Of a stretch of DNA of 64,000 bases, positions 1 to 12,900 are shown in pieces; position 1 is the stretch's first letter, and each line of letters opens with the position of its first letter. Source of the stretch: Dichetophora obliterata. Lineage: Eukaryota > Arthropoda > Insecta > Diptera > Sciomyzidae. The stretch covers positions 47,156,788-47,220,787 of the forward strand of contig OY986438.1 in assembly GCA_963920525.1 (NCBI GenBank), in the 5' to 3' direction. The translations under genes and the position numbers were made by a program. The notes under the pieces were generated by a model. That model saw only the letters and a list, made by a program, of their open reading frames with translations. It made no database searches and had not been told where the DNA came from.

Positions 1-363
1 GTTGTACATAAATTTTTTATGTCTAAAACTTGAAAATTCTTTTCTACCAGACTATATTCACTATTCAAGAATGGACTGCTTTTGGTCTACATGTGTTTTT
101 TTTTTGTCCAGAAGAACTTCCCTCTTTAAATTTCAGATCGTGAGAAAAGGAACAAACTTTTTGTTTTAATTAAAATTTTAATTGAATTCATATTTATGTA
201 ATTTCGCAACAAACTTTCGATTGAAACACACAAATTTAACATGATATTGAGTAAAAAGATAAAGCTTGAAGCAGGGTTCAGAAATGTTCACTCATGTAAC
301 AGAAATCTCCAACATAAATGTAAATAAACACTATTTCATTTATTTTCAAGAGTTTTAAGCGTT
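1..363. other. AT-rich DNA, nothing recognised
   Basis: Short open frames only, no repeat structure or gene signal seen. Confidence 0.5.
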
Positions 364-599
364 ATTTATCAGTGTTAAGGGGTCGCTGATTTCGAATTTC
401 GAAATTATAAAATTTAAATCTGACAACGGTTTCGGATTCAGCGACCCATTTTTGGTGTACCATTTTTTTTGCCAGCCCCGAAAAAACTACAAAAGTTCAT
501 AAAACTACAAAAAATTAAGGTGGCAACCCTATCCACCATCTTGAATTTTAAAATTCTGATTTTAGATTTGCAATCAGCGACCCCTTAACACTGATAAAT
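364..599. mobile_element. Small MITE-like element with perfect 27-bp terminal inverted repeats
   Basis: Positions 364-390 are the exact reverse complement of 573-599. Each arm contains TTAAGGGGTCGCTGAT read inwards. At 236 bp with no coding capacity it fits a non-autonomous DNA element. A TTAA tetranucleotide lies inside each arm, so the true element could be the inner GGGG...CCCC part with TTAA duplications set in a palindromic site; the longer TIR is the simpler reading. Confidence 0.7.
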
Positions 600-1627
600 G
601 ACTATTAGGTTATTATTTTAATCAGGGAACGAAAATAAACTCTAACGTTTCGTTCGTTAAGGTAGTAAAGCGTTCATTTGAGAGAACTGAACGTTTATGT
701 TGTGTAGCATTCATTATCAAGGCCATTATTCGGTTGAGTTCAAGTTGCATACTTGAACATAAACATCATTGTTCCGTAGTATAAGCTACACTAAAGAACC
801 TTATGAGAAGCGTTGTTTGAGAGACTGAGAAAGCAGAGAGAAAAACATTTTATCTTTGTTCAAGCACATGCTGCGTGTCAAGGGCGCATCCAGTTTTGTA
901 GGTAGCATACATTTGCAGGGCGCTCTTGTTTTAGTATGAATAATCAAAGCATTTTTTTAGCTATTCAGTTTATTTATTTTTTTACTCTTTCTAACGCCCA
1001 TAAAAAGGCGTGTCTGGTTTAGAAGATATATTATATATTCTTGATCAGCATCACTAACTGGGCCGATTTAGCCGTTTCCGTCTGTTTGTCTGTCTGTCGA
1101 CACGACTCTTTTTTTAACACAGCTGCTAAGAAAATCTCAGTTTATTTTATTAGTGCGTGTTATCACGTTATGGCTGGAGAATTCAGAAAATAAAATATTA
1201 ATTTTTCTTTGTTACATGTAAGTAAGTTCACTTGCATAATATAATTTTTTTATAGAATATAAGACTACTGTTTAATGTTTATGGAATTGTGTTTCAATTG
1301 TACATGTTAAGGTCATGAAATCACGCATTCTTTCGAACAGCCATATATGGCTTCTGACGGAAATGAAACCACTTTTTTACATAAAGTTTTGTTTGTGTAT
1401 CTGGTTATTCCATTTTAAACAAACTCAGAAAAAAGTTCAACTTTGAAATAAAAAACACAGGTATTTGTTTTAAAATCTAAAATTTCGTTAGTTTTAAGGA
1501 AATTATTTCTTTAAACAATATCAATTTATTGCATCTATTTAGCATTTATTTCAAAAAATTAAGAATTTGGATTCCAAAGTAAAATTTTATTTGTTTTATT
1601 TTTTATATTGATTTTAAAAATTAATTA

Positions 1628-1874
1628 CACACTCAGACTACAATCAAAGAAATTTATTTTTTCAAATTTTTTTTGCAAATGGAAATTATTCTTTCAGAAA
1701 GAAAGAAATTTTCTTTAAAGGAATAAACTATTTCTTTGTTTTGGAATTTATTTCTTTATTTTAAAGAAAAGTTTCCATTTAAAAAAAAAAAAAATTGCGC
1801 TGAAACAAATAAATTTTTTTTTTTTTAATATTGAGTAAATGTTCTTTGATTTTAGTATGCTTCTTTTCTCAGTG
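1628..1874. mobile_element. Candidate TA-flanked MITE inside the hAT element
   Basis: Both ends begin CAC after a TA dinucleotide (1626-1627 and 1875-1876). About 12-16 bp in, they share ACTA(C/A)AATCAAAGAA in inverted orientation. The interior is very AT-rich with ATTTCTTT-type repeats. The ends are imperfect, so the call is moderate. Confidence 0.5.
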
Positions 1875-3020
1875 TATAAATCCATAAAAAAATTTTAGCT
1901 GGATCATAAACCGTGTAGTAGTGGGTTAAGATTCTATCTAAAAATAAAGATGAAGTGCGGAAATTAGTGGCTAGGTAGAAACAATGCCTAACTCCCAAAA
2001 AATCACTTTATAACAAGTTTTTTTCTCTTAAAAAGTCTCCAAATTTATTTAAATGTTTTGAAATTTTTACATGTTTCGATAATTAAAACTCACCATATTC
2101 ATCACTATTTTTGTAATGTAAAACAATCTTTATAGAAAGTACTTAGGTATTTATAATTAATATTAGAAAAGAGAACATCTAAATGGTTTAAAGATATCTG
2201 ACTGACACTGCAACGATTTCACTTCAACGTCTCTTAAGTCTTTTAATGGCTAGGCTAAGCCGAAATATTTTTTTTTAGGTTAATACTCCTGTCATAACGG
2301 TTCTAAAAAAGATGAAGAAACATACCTTTGATTTTTACCTGCGCTACTTACTCTTAATTTTATTATCATTTTAAAATCATTTTAAAATTTAAAAAATCCT
2401 CTTAATTATATTATCATTTTATTGTCATAAAAAGTAAGAAAAAACATTAATATGATTTCTGTACGGTTGGTTTTTCTTACAAAATAGGACAAAAACCAAA
2501 TCCAACTGACTTTAATGTCAAATATCTCTCCAAATTTATTTTTGTCATGTTGGTACATTGTTTTTTATAGAACCAAATTAATTAAAAAAAACCGTTGCAA
2601 GATAATATTAAAAATTACTTTCTGTCGTGTCCAATATATTGGACAAATTCACTGAAAGAGTTTATATATGCTTTAGCGCTCGGCCCTTCCTGTTCAGCAA
2701 GATCCGAGTGCGGCCCCTTGTGAATTTTACTATATTAGTGCGAACTAACACAAATAAGATGATTGCTGAACTTTCATGGAATTACACCGCACAGTGGTGC
2801 CATACTGTTTCATGTAGGAATAGAATAGAAGGATTCGTCATTGACCAATAAAATTATGCGTGTGAGTTATAATTAAAAAACAAACAAACCCGCCCCAAAC
2901 CGCGACTACTTTCCATGTAACACAAAAACTATGAACGCTACATACTTTTGTTGTAGATATAGTAAAACAGCTCTTTAAAAAAAGTATACGAATTTATTTA
3001 TTCTTTTGTTCGTTTAAGAT

Positions 3021-3196
3021 AGGTTCGCAGCCAATTATTTTAAATGTTAATATTAACTTTAAGATTGTAAGCAAAATACAATTTCAATTCATAAGGAATT
3101 AAATTTTTTAATTTAAGCTATCACTCTGCTCTGTCAAAAATAATATTAGCATTTATTTACCCTCTTGGTTTCTTTTAAGCAGGTTCGCAGCCAATT
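3021..3196. repeat. Direct repeat pair, 160 bp apart
   Basis: AGGTTCGCAGCCAATT occurs at 3021-3036 and again at 3181-3196, with weaker similarity running on downstream. This suggests an old tandem duplication of a ~160-bp unit inside the 4.5-kb hAT element. Confidence 0.6.
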
Positions 3197-3864
3197 GTTT
3201 TAATTTTAATATCACCTTAAAGGCTTAAGGGTTATAACAAAATTGTCACTAGAAAACTATTTGATTCCGCGTTCACACCACTGTGCAATTCTTCCTGATT
3301 CTCAATGCTATGAATAGAGAATAATGATGCAATAAAACAAAAACAATTCGACAGTGTAAGCGTCATCCCAGTGGTAAATGAACTCATTACATAACCTCTT
3401 AATTTCTTCTTACGATGTAGATGACAGTCCTATTTAAAAGTATTTCGATTTTTTTATTGCGTACTTTTATTTTTTTTTATTATTTGGCGTAATCTAAAGT
3501 AATCGTGATTATTTTTTGGTTATTTGTAATTTTAATCAATTACTAATAGAATTTTTTTTTGCATAAGAATTGTTTTATCATTACAACTATTTTTTAAATA
3601 TAATGTAATTGATTACTAGTCGTGATCGAAATTTCCCAGCTAAGGTTTGAACTTTAAAAAAGCAAGCAGTTTTATTATAGTATACTTCTTTTATTTGGAA
3701 CACACATAGTCTTACCAGCGGGAAAAAATTATTGCTTCTGCTCAGAGTTGCCAAGTTAGCAATATTATAAGCTAACATATTTTTTCGGTATTTATCTTGA
3801 AGTTTTGGGTGTATCTGTCTATGATATATTTCGGTCTTTTTTTCACAAATGGATTTCAATGACA

Positions 3865-3915
3865 AGTAAATATAATAATAATTTATTATTTATAATAATA
3901 ATAATGTAATAATTT
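3865..3915. repeat. AAT/ATT-rich low-complexity tract
   Basis: Runs of TAATAATAAT and TTATTATTT; simple sequence. Confidence 0.6.
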
Positions 3916-5124
3916 TTGCAGTTTAAAAAAAACATAAGTAAACTGCATTTACTACTGTTATTTCCATGTTATTTAAAAAATTTACAATAGTGAAAATGAC
4001 AGCTCTTTAAATTTAATCCAAAATAAAAGAAAAAAACGTTTGTAAGTAATTTAACGTGTATCTATCTTAACTCAAAATATTAGCAAGTATAAGTATGGTA
4101 TTTTTCAATTAGATATTAAATATTTGATATAAAAAATCAATTTCACTTTATTTTTAATAATAGTTGACACAGAAAAAACGCTTTCGCTAGTATTAGACGT
4201 TGGGCAAATAGTTAACAGAGCATCAAGGAGACACTCAAGCTTTTTTGTTCTTTTCTGAAAGCGATCTAAACAGTGAATGTAAATCTTCTACGAGTCAATC
4301 TACACGCTGGTCACCGAATTGACAACCCTAATCTTCTAGTTTTTTCTAGCTTGTTTTGAAAAGTGAATATTTTTTATAAATAATTATTTAAAGTTTTCAA
4401 TGCTTGTTTTTAAGTGTGTTGCCGGTTTTTTTTTAAGAAACAATAGAAAAATTGTTTGTTCCGATCTGTTAAGGTTTTAATGTTAGCGCATTCTTATGAA
4501 TAAAATATTTGCAAATTAAAATTTTAATTTACGCAAAATAAAAACCTATAAGTGTATTTAATAACATAGAATGGAAAGGTAAGTAAAAAGCGCAATGAAC
4601 ATTGTAAAAACAGAGCATGAAAAAAAAATAGAATTGCATATGCGTAATGTGATATAGTGTTTATTGAAAAAGATTTAAAACATGTATTTTGCTATTGCTG
4701 TGACATACCAGAAGGCTTCTTGAAATTTAATATTTCAAAACCCCGTGTCTGTATATAAATATTACGATTCATCTGATGATGAGGGAATTTTTGCACAAAT
4801 AGAGTTAAATATCCAAGAGTTGGTTGAAAATACATTTTTTACATTATATATATAATATTATACATATGAAAAAGTGTTGGCAACACTGATTCTGAGACCC
4901 AAAATGAGAGAGAATAGCCTACGTAAAAAATATCGTATGCCGAATGTGTTGAGTAGAGAGTATGCAAACATAATTATAATGTAGTGTATGCCATGCTGTC
5001 GAACGATACAGAAAAATAACATTTATGTTCGTCTGCACTGACATATACGCAACCGAACGGAAATTCATGCCATGCGAGGCACATTAAAATATCGTTCGGT
5101 TTATTTTCGTTCCCTGATTTTAAT

Positions 5125-6299
5125 ATTTTAAAATATTTTCTAATTGACGCCGAAATTTGCTACACTTGGCCAAAAACCAGTTCAATACGCTGCACAGCAA
5201 TCAGAACAGCATTTGTTTTTTACGCCACACGACGGTAGTGATCGATCTTAATGACCGACACAAACAAAGACAATTTTGCAAACACCACTTGTTCATGTTG
5301 GAAAAATTGTCTTTGTTTTGGTTTTGACAAAGGCCTGAATTCTCCAACATGAACATTTTGACGCAAACATAAGTGCAAAACTGAAACACAGAGAATTTTT
5401 GAGATCGATCTTTGTTTGAGTTTATGACGCACAAGCAAATATAAAAACGAAGAATTCATGTTGGATGATCAACAACACGATAACTGCGTTACACACAAAA
5501 ATGAAATGAAAATAAAATTGTGTGTTGTGTACTTCAAGCAAATGTTTGTGAGTGAAGGTGTGTGAATATTCTGAACCCTGGCTTGAAGGCTTCTTCAACT
5601 TTAGTTAAGTCAATTAACAAAAATATTTCTTAAAAACAAACCAAAAGGAAGCTGAGAACTAGAATTTAGATGCGGTACTATTTCGAGGGCGGTACCGAAT
5701 TTACTAACAATTGCGTACATTATAAAAAGACAAGTTATCAAAAATATTATTTTTAACTTATCAGCAAATTTTCCAATAGAAACAACAAATTTTCATTATT
5801 ATGCAGGCGGCTCCAACTTTCAGAATTTAAAAGACAAACTTTTTAAGAAATTTTTTTTTTGTGAAAAATCTATTTAACTTATTTAAAAAGGTTTTTTTTT
5901 TGCTTTTGGGTTTAATTCGGGCTCAAGGTCACTTTTTAATAAAAAAAGCAATCTTGAATTTGTGTTTTTATTACCAATATTTAATTCTAGTGTTGCTTCG
6001 TTTGCCAACTCTTCAATTATAGAGTTGTGAAATAAATTGCCTTATCCTAGAGACTGCAAAGAGATAAAAATGCAGGGCTTCAAACTTCTCAAAACATGCT
6101 ATAAAAGCAAAAAATAAGTAGTTGGAGTGCATTAAAAACAAGACAAAAAAATTATTGTTTCAATAATATTCTGGTTCCGAAAAGAAATTCTTTTTCATAA
6201 TATAATTTTTGCATTAATTCTATTTTCGTCCTAATAAGAGAATAATGATTGTTTCAATAATATATTTGTTCCAATGTTGGAACATTGGATCGAATGTAG
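5125..6299. other. Unassigned AT-rich stretch with one local hairpin cluster
   Basis: Apart from the hairpins at 5263-5353 and a direct repeat of ATTGTTTCAATAATAT (near 6155 and 6248), nothing was recognised. Confidence 0.4.
5263..5353. repeat. Two interleaved short inverted repeats
   Basis: AACAAAGACAATTTT (5263-5277) pairs with 5303-5317. TTCATGTTGGA (5292-5302) pairs with 5343-5353. The two stems overlap in order, giving a pseudoknot-like arrangement. It may be a transposon-end remnant. Confidence 0.5.
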
Positions 6300-7195
6300 A
6301 TTTTTGACTAAAGCCGAAGACGAAGACGATTGTTCGGCCAAATAAAAATAATCAGCCGAAGCCGAAGCTGAATACCAACAAAATTTTTTCAAGTAAGAAA
6401 AATAATAAAATTAAGGCCTTGCTTTCGTTATTTATTAATTTCAGTATAAAAAACGGCAATCATTAAAGGTCTAGTCTGGTTAAACAGGCCGAAAAATATG
6501 CAATTTTCATTATTTTTTGTTTTTTTTTTGGAAAAACTAAATAATATAGGTACTCTAAACTTTTAGGTATATTTACAGTACTTTGAAGAAGATTGTATGT
6601 AATTTTTAGATTATAATCAATAATTTTTAAATTAATATACTGCAGCTATCAGTAATCTAAAACAAAAATGAAAATATTTTTCTGTTAAGTATGAATGTGA
6701 TTATGGAATAATTATTGTAATTTCTACTGAAAACTGGTGTTACTTTTTTGTTAATAAAAATTCCAATATGAAATTTATCAATGAGATTATGGTCCTTTGG
6801 CAATTTAATATCTTGTATTTTGAAAAAAACAACATAAAGATTGGTTAAAAGTTGACTGAGTTATGAAAGTTGCAAGCTCGAAAACGCAGTTTTAAAGAAA
6901 ACGCGTTTAAAGTTTTTAATATAGTGCGCTTCCTGCTTTGACGCGGTCGGCTCGGAGGCTCATAACTTTTGAGCAATCACGAATTTCTATTTAACCATTT
7001 AGAATGATATTTTACGCAGTTATAGCTATCGGAAAATGCAAAAAAAAAAATATATATATATAAACATTTTTTTCATTACAGAAAAGAAAAAACATTCGGA
7101 AAATATTCGGCTATATTGGGCCGATGCCGAAGGTCAAAAAATCTGCCGAACATGCCGAATACCGAAGCCAAAACCAAATATTCGGTCAGACACTA
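6300..7195. repeat. Element with GCCGAA-rich ends, probable degenerate MITE
   Basis: The left side (6310-6375) and right side (7105-7195) are rich in GCCGAA/TTCGGC hexamers in roughly inverted arrangement, with TGACTAAAGCCGAAG on the left against TGACCGAATATT on the complementary right. The middle is plain AT-rich DNA. No target duplication was found, so the limits are approximate. Confidence 0.35.
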
Positions 7196-8270
7196 GTTCC
7201 TACGAAAATAATTCCTTATCTAAATATAGTTCTTGCAATCATTTTACCATGATCATAGAAAGCATTATATGTTTAAGAACATAGTAGCAACAATCATTAG
7301 CCGAATCATACTATGATTCTCCTAAAATATGGTGTTTGCAACTATGTTAAATCTCTGAGTATAGGATGCAACGAAAAATATAGTTCCACATGGCGTATGA
7401 GCTATGCACAATTATTTTAAAGCGTTGAAAGCGGATCAAAAATATGTGGCTTGTCAAAGTTTTCAAGACAATTTCAAACAATTCATTTATATTTATTTGT
7501 TCCACAAAGTTGTTGGCCAGGATAATATGAACAACTTTGCTCAAGAAATCAAAATGAAAATGCTTCAAGGTTCATGATTCAAGAGTTGAGTTACACTCAG
7601 AATGAAAATAAGTGCATATCGTGAGCAATTTTTGATTCTGAGCTATAAATCTTGTTCTTTATTTAGAGAAACAAAATTTTGCTTTAAAGTGTTCCGTAAA
7701 GTGGCAAAAGCAGTGTTATCACGAGATTCCTTATACCAAAATTAAGTAAAAAACGTTAAAATTATCAAATACAGAGAAAAAGGGTACACAAAAGCGCACA
7801 GAGCAATCATTAATTTGACATAAAAACAGTCATATCTTTAAAAATTTCAAAGAACAAAAATTGAAGATTTTTGGCAGCAGAAGTAGAAGTATGTTCATTG
7901 TACAAGAACTCTGAATTTTGAAAATCAACGATGACGTATTTTCAGAATTATTTTTAAAAATCTCTACAGTTTTAATCCATTAAGACCTTTCGGTGACCTT
8001 GATCTTTGCATGCTGTACAACATTTGTGTAGTGTAACACCAATAGATAGTATTTGCATAGAAGAACTTAAGACTGAACGAAACCAGCATTAGTTTACGGT
8101 CATTTAAAACAAAGTCTTAAACAATTAGTTAAAATCATTATAAATATTTTTTACTTCTCCACTAAAAATAATCATCGAAAAAAATTTGAAAAAATAATTT
8201 TTTGTGTTGAATCGCTGTAAGGAAAATTAAAATATTAATAGCGGCACATAATTTGATATCCGATTATTGT
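7196..8270. other. AT-rich DNA, nothing recognised
   Basis: No coding domain, repeat or terminal structure was seen. Confidence 0.4.
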
Positions 8271-8388
8271 AGGTACACGAAGATAATTATTTTGCTTTAA
8301 TCAAGCAAATCAGCAAAATCTTGCTCAATCACGGTGTGATTTTAGAAAAATATTGCTAAATTGAACTCACTCCCAAGTCAAACAAAAG

Positions 8389-8600
8389 TTTGCTAAGTTA
8401 TTATAAACTGCAATAGCAAATTTCTACTTAATTCAAGCAAATATTTGATAAGTTATTATAAACTCAAATAGCACATTTTTACTAAAATCAAGCAAATATT
8501 TGCTAGGTTATTATTAACTCAAATAGCACATATTTACTAAACTCAAGCAAATATTTGCTAAGTTATTATTAACTCAAATAGTAAAGTTTTACTACATTGA
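8389..8600 (+). repeat. Tandem repeat of ~55-57 bp, about 4 units
   Basis: Each unit runs TTGCTAAGTTATTATAAACT, then CAAATAGCA, a T/A-rich stretch and TCAAGCAAATAT. Units are diverged by point changes such as TTGATAAG and TTGCTAGG. The same unit appears inverted at 8840-8910. Confidence 0.75.
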
Positions 8601-8675
8601 AGTAAATTTCTTTCAAACACACGAGCTCACGTCTATTCTTAATGAAGAAAATAAGGCGACAATTAGTTAACAAAT

Positions 8676-8748
8676 GCGATGGTCGAATGGATAAGCCTAT
8701 GCATGCTCTAACACTCACGGGGCCGAGGTTCAAGTCTCCGGATAGTGG
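8676..8748 (+). repeat. tRNA-like (SINE head or tRNA relic)
   Basis: TGGTCGAATGG (8680-8690) resembles the A box and GGTTCAAGTCT (8727-8737) the B box of RNA polymerase III promoters, at tRNA spacing. The acceptor stem does not pair cleanly, so it is not called a functional tRNA. Confidence 0.4.
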
Positions 8749-9038
8749 TAATTTTTAATTTAATTTCATGTTAATAATTATTTCACTTCAAAAATATGCT
8801 ACATTTCAGCAAAAACTAATAAAATTTTGCCATTCCAATTTATAATAACTTAGCAAATATTTACTTGAATTAAGTAGAAATCTGCTTTTGCAGTTTATAA
8901 TAATTTGCTGTAAACTGGAATAACAAATGTTGATTAGTTTTTGCTAAAGTCTAGCTTAATTTTGAAGTGGCTGAGATTCAAGCACAAGTTTTGCTAAACC
9001 ACAATAAAAATTTAGCAAACAGTTTTCTCTGTGTAGGT

Positions 9039-9815
9039 ATCCTAAATAATAATATAGTAAAGAATAATCTTATAATCTCATTTTTTAATGCATTTTTTTT
9101 ATTTAATTTTTTGTTTTTATTTGACTTTTTTGAAAAAGTCCCTCAGTTAATAAAAGTTTAGTTAAGATATAAAAGTTTTTAAATTTAAATCTTTTTCTTT
9201 CCGAAAATAATAAAAGTATATAAAAAATTATTTCATTTTTTAAATCAGCAACCACATATTTATAGTCATGCAAAATTTTATAAAAATCTAACGACATCTT
9301 CTACGTATTCATCACTACACATCACATGATTTGAGGTCCCGTGATGTTATCTTAAGAGCACTAATTAAGCGAAGAAATAGTTTTTGAAACTGTAATTTAC
9401 GTTTTTGTCAATAAAAAAAAAGGAATAAAATCATTGGCTTAAATCAAAAATGTTTGTTTAAAATAAATTTTTTATCAAAAATAGGTAGCAGCACACTCAA
9501 AGCCACTAGCTACGCCTCTGCTTAGAATATGCGAAGAAACTAAAGTACTTGTATAGATTTTCTTAAAGCTTAGAGTAGAATTGACATATGTTCATGCATT
9601 TCATCATAATTTCCATACTGCTTCTTACATATAATGACTAAGTTTCCATTGCTGCTCATATAACTGCTAAATTAACATTGATATTTTGCAAATTTAAAAT
9701 TTCATCATAAATTTCAATTGATGCACTTAGCTGCAGCTCAAGTTACAAGAAATTTAGAGCAAACAGCTTGCTCACAAGCATTTATATTTATTGCCAAAGC
9801 TAAAGTTGTATGTGG
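9039..9815. other. AT-rich DNA, nothing recognised
   Basis: Open frames here are short and low in complexity. Confidence 0.4.
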
Positions 9816-9885
9816 TTTTGTTGTTGCTAGTTTTGTTGTTGTTTTTGTTGCTGTCGTTATTGTTGTTGTTGTTGTGGCTGTCATT
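9816..9885 (+). repeat. GTT trinucleotide-rich tract
   Basis: Interrupted GTT repeats. The valine-rich 70-codon frame across it is a by-product of the repeat. Confidence 0.7.
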
Positions 9886-9930
9886 AATATGTCAAGCAAG
9901 AGTGATATTATGTCAGCACTTTATGAATAA

Positions 9931-12900
9931 TATATCTCAAAAGAGTCAAGTGCCTTTTTCTTAGCTGCAAAAAATTATAAAGTTGCGAGGAGTGATTTAT
10001 TTGCGGAAAAGCAAAATAGGAGAGACATTGTTCACTACTTGATTTTCACTTAAGTGTGAAACAAGTGCAGAATTCAAAGAATATTTGAGTGGGTAAAAGA
10101 TGCATCAAGAAATTTTTTCATCAAGGAGTTTCAAGCAATAAAATCAATATAATAAATATATTAATTATTATACTTTTCACACCGAAGAGTTGTTAAGTAT
10201 TGTTTAATAAAAAATTCATTATTAAATTACATATAACTTTGCTGTTTACAAATAAAAAAAAAAACTATTTATACATATTTATATTTAAAAATGTCCAGTT
10301 AAAACAAATTCATTTTGTCTTTGGAGAAAGTATAATAATTTTAATACACTTTTATACATTCAAATGTTATGCAATCATTTAATGGAGATAAATACTGTGA
10401 AAAAATCATATATGTTTTTTTTTTGCGTTTTTGGAAAGAATGGCGTGTAAAGTGATGTGTTAAAATATAATTACGAAATTCAGTGAAATAATGAGATATG
10501 GCATGATTTCCCTGTCGTTGAATGTCACTTGTACTTTCAAAGCCGTTTTTCTCGAAACGAAATTTTTATTTATGGTCGTGCGGCTACAGAGCTCATATTA
10601 CAGAGGTATTCAACCCAATGAGTGGATATTTTTCGGGACGTAGATGAAACCAGTAATTGCCGTGAAGATTAGGAAAATAATTTAAACTGTTTTGTTTTTT
10701 TTTAAATATCCTACGCTTAACTGAACGTATTGGTATATACTTTAAGTAAAAATTTTCATTTTTGATTTCAGATGACACCTACAACCACTAATCACACGGT
10801 CGTCAACCCATCCGCGGCGTGTACTGCCAGAATAAAAAAAATTTTTTGATTAAAAAAATATTTTAAGATTTGTTTTTTTCTTATACAGCCAGAGAAAAAG
10901 AAATCCCCCTAAAAATATTTATATTTTTTAAATTGACGAGTGCCCTTTTTTCAAGCAAATATTTAAAATTTAAATTTAAAAATATGACTATTTTTCAAAC
11001 ACAACTTTTTAACAATTTTACCTCAAAATAACAACAAATACGTTAAAACTTATATGATAACTACAAATAATTTTTAAAATGGTTTTAATAACACAATTGT
11101 CGTTAATTTTTAAACATTTTTTTCAGTGTACCACCACCATTTAATTTCGTATGCTTTTACTTTATATTCTTAATAAAATCATTTGGCTTATATAAAACTT
11201 AAGCTTTAACCAAACGCTACATGCTAATAAAGTATCTATATAAATGTTATTGTTGTTTTTTGGCATCTATTTGATCTCAAACAAATGCTTATTTATTTGT
11301 GAATTTATTAATATAAACATTTTTCCACAGCTTCAATATTGTTTCAATTGGCTTTGTATTTTTAACGCTTTTTAAATAAATCAACATAGAAACGACTTGT
11401 TTTAAAAAGCTTTAATTCTGTGTGAAACCCAAAACTATAACGTGAGAAATTAATTTATAATTAGCATTCAATTAATTAGCTTCGTTTGCATTAATTAAAA
11501 AACAAACAAGCCAGCAATTAATTGACTTATTTATTTAGCACTCAAACGCATTGAGTCACGCTGATGAGCGCGGCAAATTAAATAAATTAGCAGCTATTTT
11601 AAAATTTGTTAGAATTCTTTGGAGAGAAATGGAACAAAGTGCTATGAGTTAGATGAAAACATAAAAATTTGATATAGTTACTCGCTTATGTTATTGTCAA
11701 GATGGCATCATGCTCAAAGCAAAATTTCAAAAATTGACGATGTTGCAAAATTTTCTTTTCCATTCTAGCTTGACACAAACAAATTGGAACTCATCAATAT
11801 GCTTGCGTCGAAGGGCCTAAAACTCTGTCTCTAGCTATCAGCTATCGCTCTAGCTTAATCGCTTAACATCTCATTCAGCAGCTCTCTCGCTCTAGTGCTT
11901 TGGTTAAACTTGTCTTCCATTTCGCAATGGCGGCAAAATAATGAAGGCAGCGACGGCGGCGGCGTATGCTTTGATATTTTGATTGAAAATTGCTTTGAAA
12001 ATCAAAGATTTTTATTTCTAATATTGCTCGCAGTTGGTGTTTTTTTTTTGTTGTTTTTGTAATTGTTGCTGTTGCGCTTTGTTGTCGCTTCTGATCAAAG
12101 TGCTTGCTACTTTTTGTTATCTATCAATTTTAATAAATAAAGAGTGGTTGATATAAATTCTGAATAAAATTGTAATAAAATTAGGCAAATCTAATATTAT
12201 GGTAAAATTTGAGATGTTTGAGTCAGTTTAGATAATGAAGAAAGTCATGAACATGTTGCTCACAAAACTCTCACTGAGAACATTGTGTTTATGAGTTATT
12301 CTACGATAATTTGCATATTAAGCGTAATCGAGTTGTCGATCGATTTTCAGGACAAATATTGATTAGATCAAAAATCCATGAACTCCATCTGCTTTTCTGA
12401 GCTTAAATTAACTATATTAATTTACAATAATTTTGTTCTAAGGAATCGTTCCACTGTAAGATTTTCACTTGGGCTTATACTGGGAATTTAAAGTAACGAG
12501 GTTGTGTGAACGAAGAATGACGCACTTTAATAAACAAATTAATAGTGGTCTAGCGCTCGAAATTTTAAGGTATTTTTAGATTTTTTTTTTAAAAAGTTAC
12601 AAAAATGAACAATGATGTTTAAACTTTAAGGGTCTATTTTAACACTCATTCATAAAAAAAAATGTATTATTTAATTAAAAAATTATTGATCATGTTCAAA
12701 ACGGTGCTCAATGAGACCCTCTCAAAGAAAAGGGGGCTGGGCGGTGTTGTAGATTTTGAGTCTTCTATTTATCTGGAAAATAAAAACCAAGAATATTATT
12801 ATTCACTTTTAGCTATGGCTAGAACTGGAAAAAAAAATTTTGTAAATTGACAGGAAGAAGCGCTTTTAAATTTTAAGTTCTAAAAACAGATTTTTTTTAC

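Larger units (their letters stand above)
623..5116. mobile_element. hAT-type non-autonomous DNA transposon, 4.5 kb
   Basis: The left end CAGGGAACGAAAATAAAC (623-640) is an exact inverted copy of the right end (5099-5116). The 8 bp outside are identical on both sides, ATTTTAAT (615-622 and 5117-5124). An 8-bp duplication and a CAGGG terminus are the hallmarks of the hAT superfamily. Both ends carry further CGTTCG/CGAACG motifs in the first and last ~120 bp, possible transposase-binding repeats. No transposase domain is recognisable inside; all open frames are below 100 codons. It is therefore a large non-autonomous or fully decayed member that has collected other repeats, such as the MITE at 1628-1874. 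Confidence 0.85.
8271..9038. mobile_element. Foldback-type element with tandem arms and tRNA-like core
   Basis: The left arm (about 8290-8600) contains tandem units with the motif GCAAATATTTGCTAAGTTAT. The right arm (about 8800-8990) holds the same sequence inverted, including a close inverted match of the first unit. The ends are similar: TACACGAAGA on the left and TACACAGAGA on the complementary right. Between the arms lies a tRNA-like segment. Limits are approximate because the target duplication is unclear. Confidence 0.6.

Noticed and set aside
2792..3283. CAGTGGTG...CACCACTG as ends of a second hAT element
   Set aside because: The flanking 8 bp do not match and the inverted similarity stops after 8 bp.
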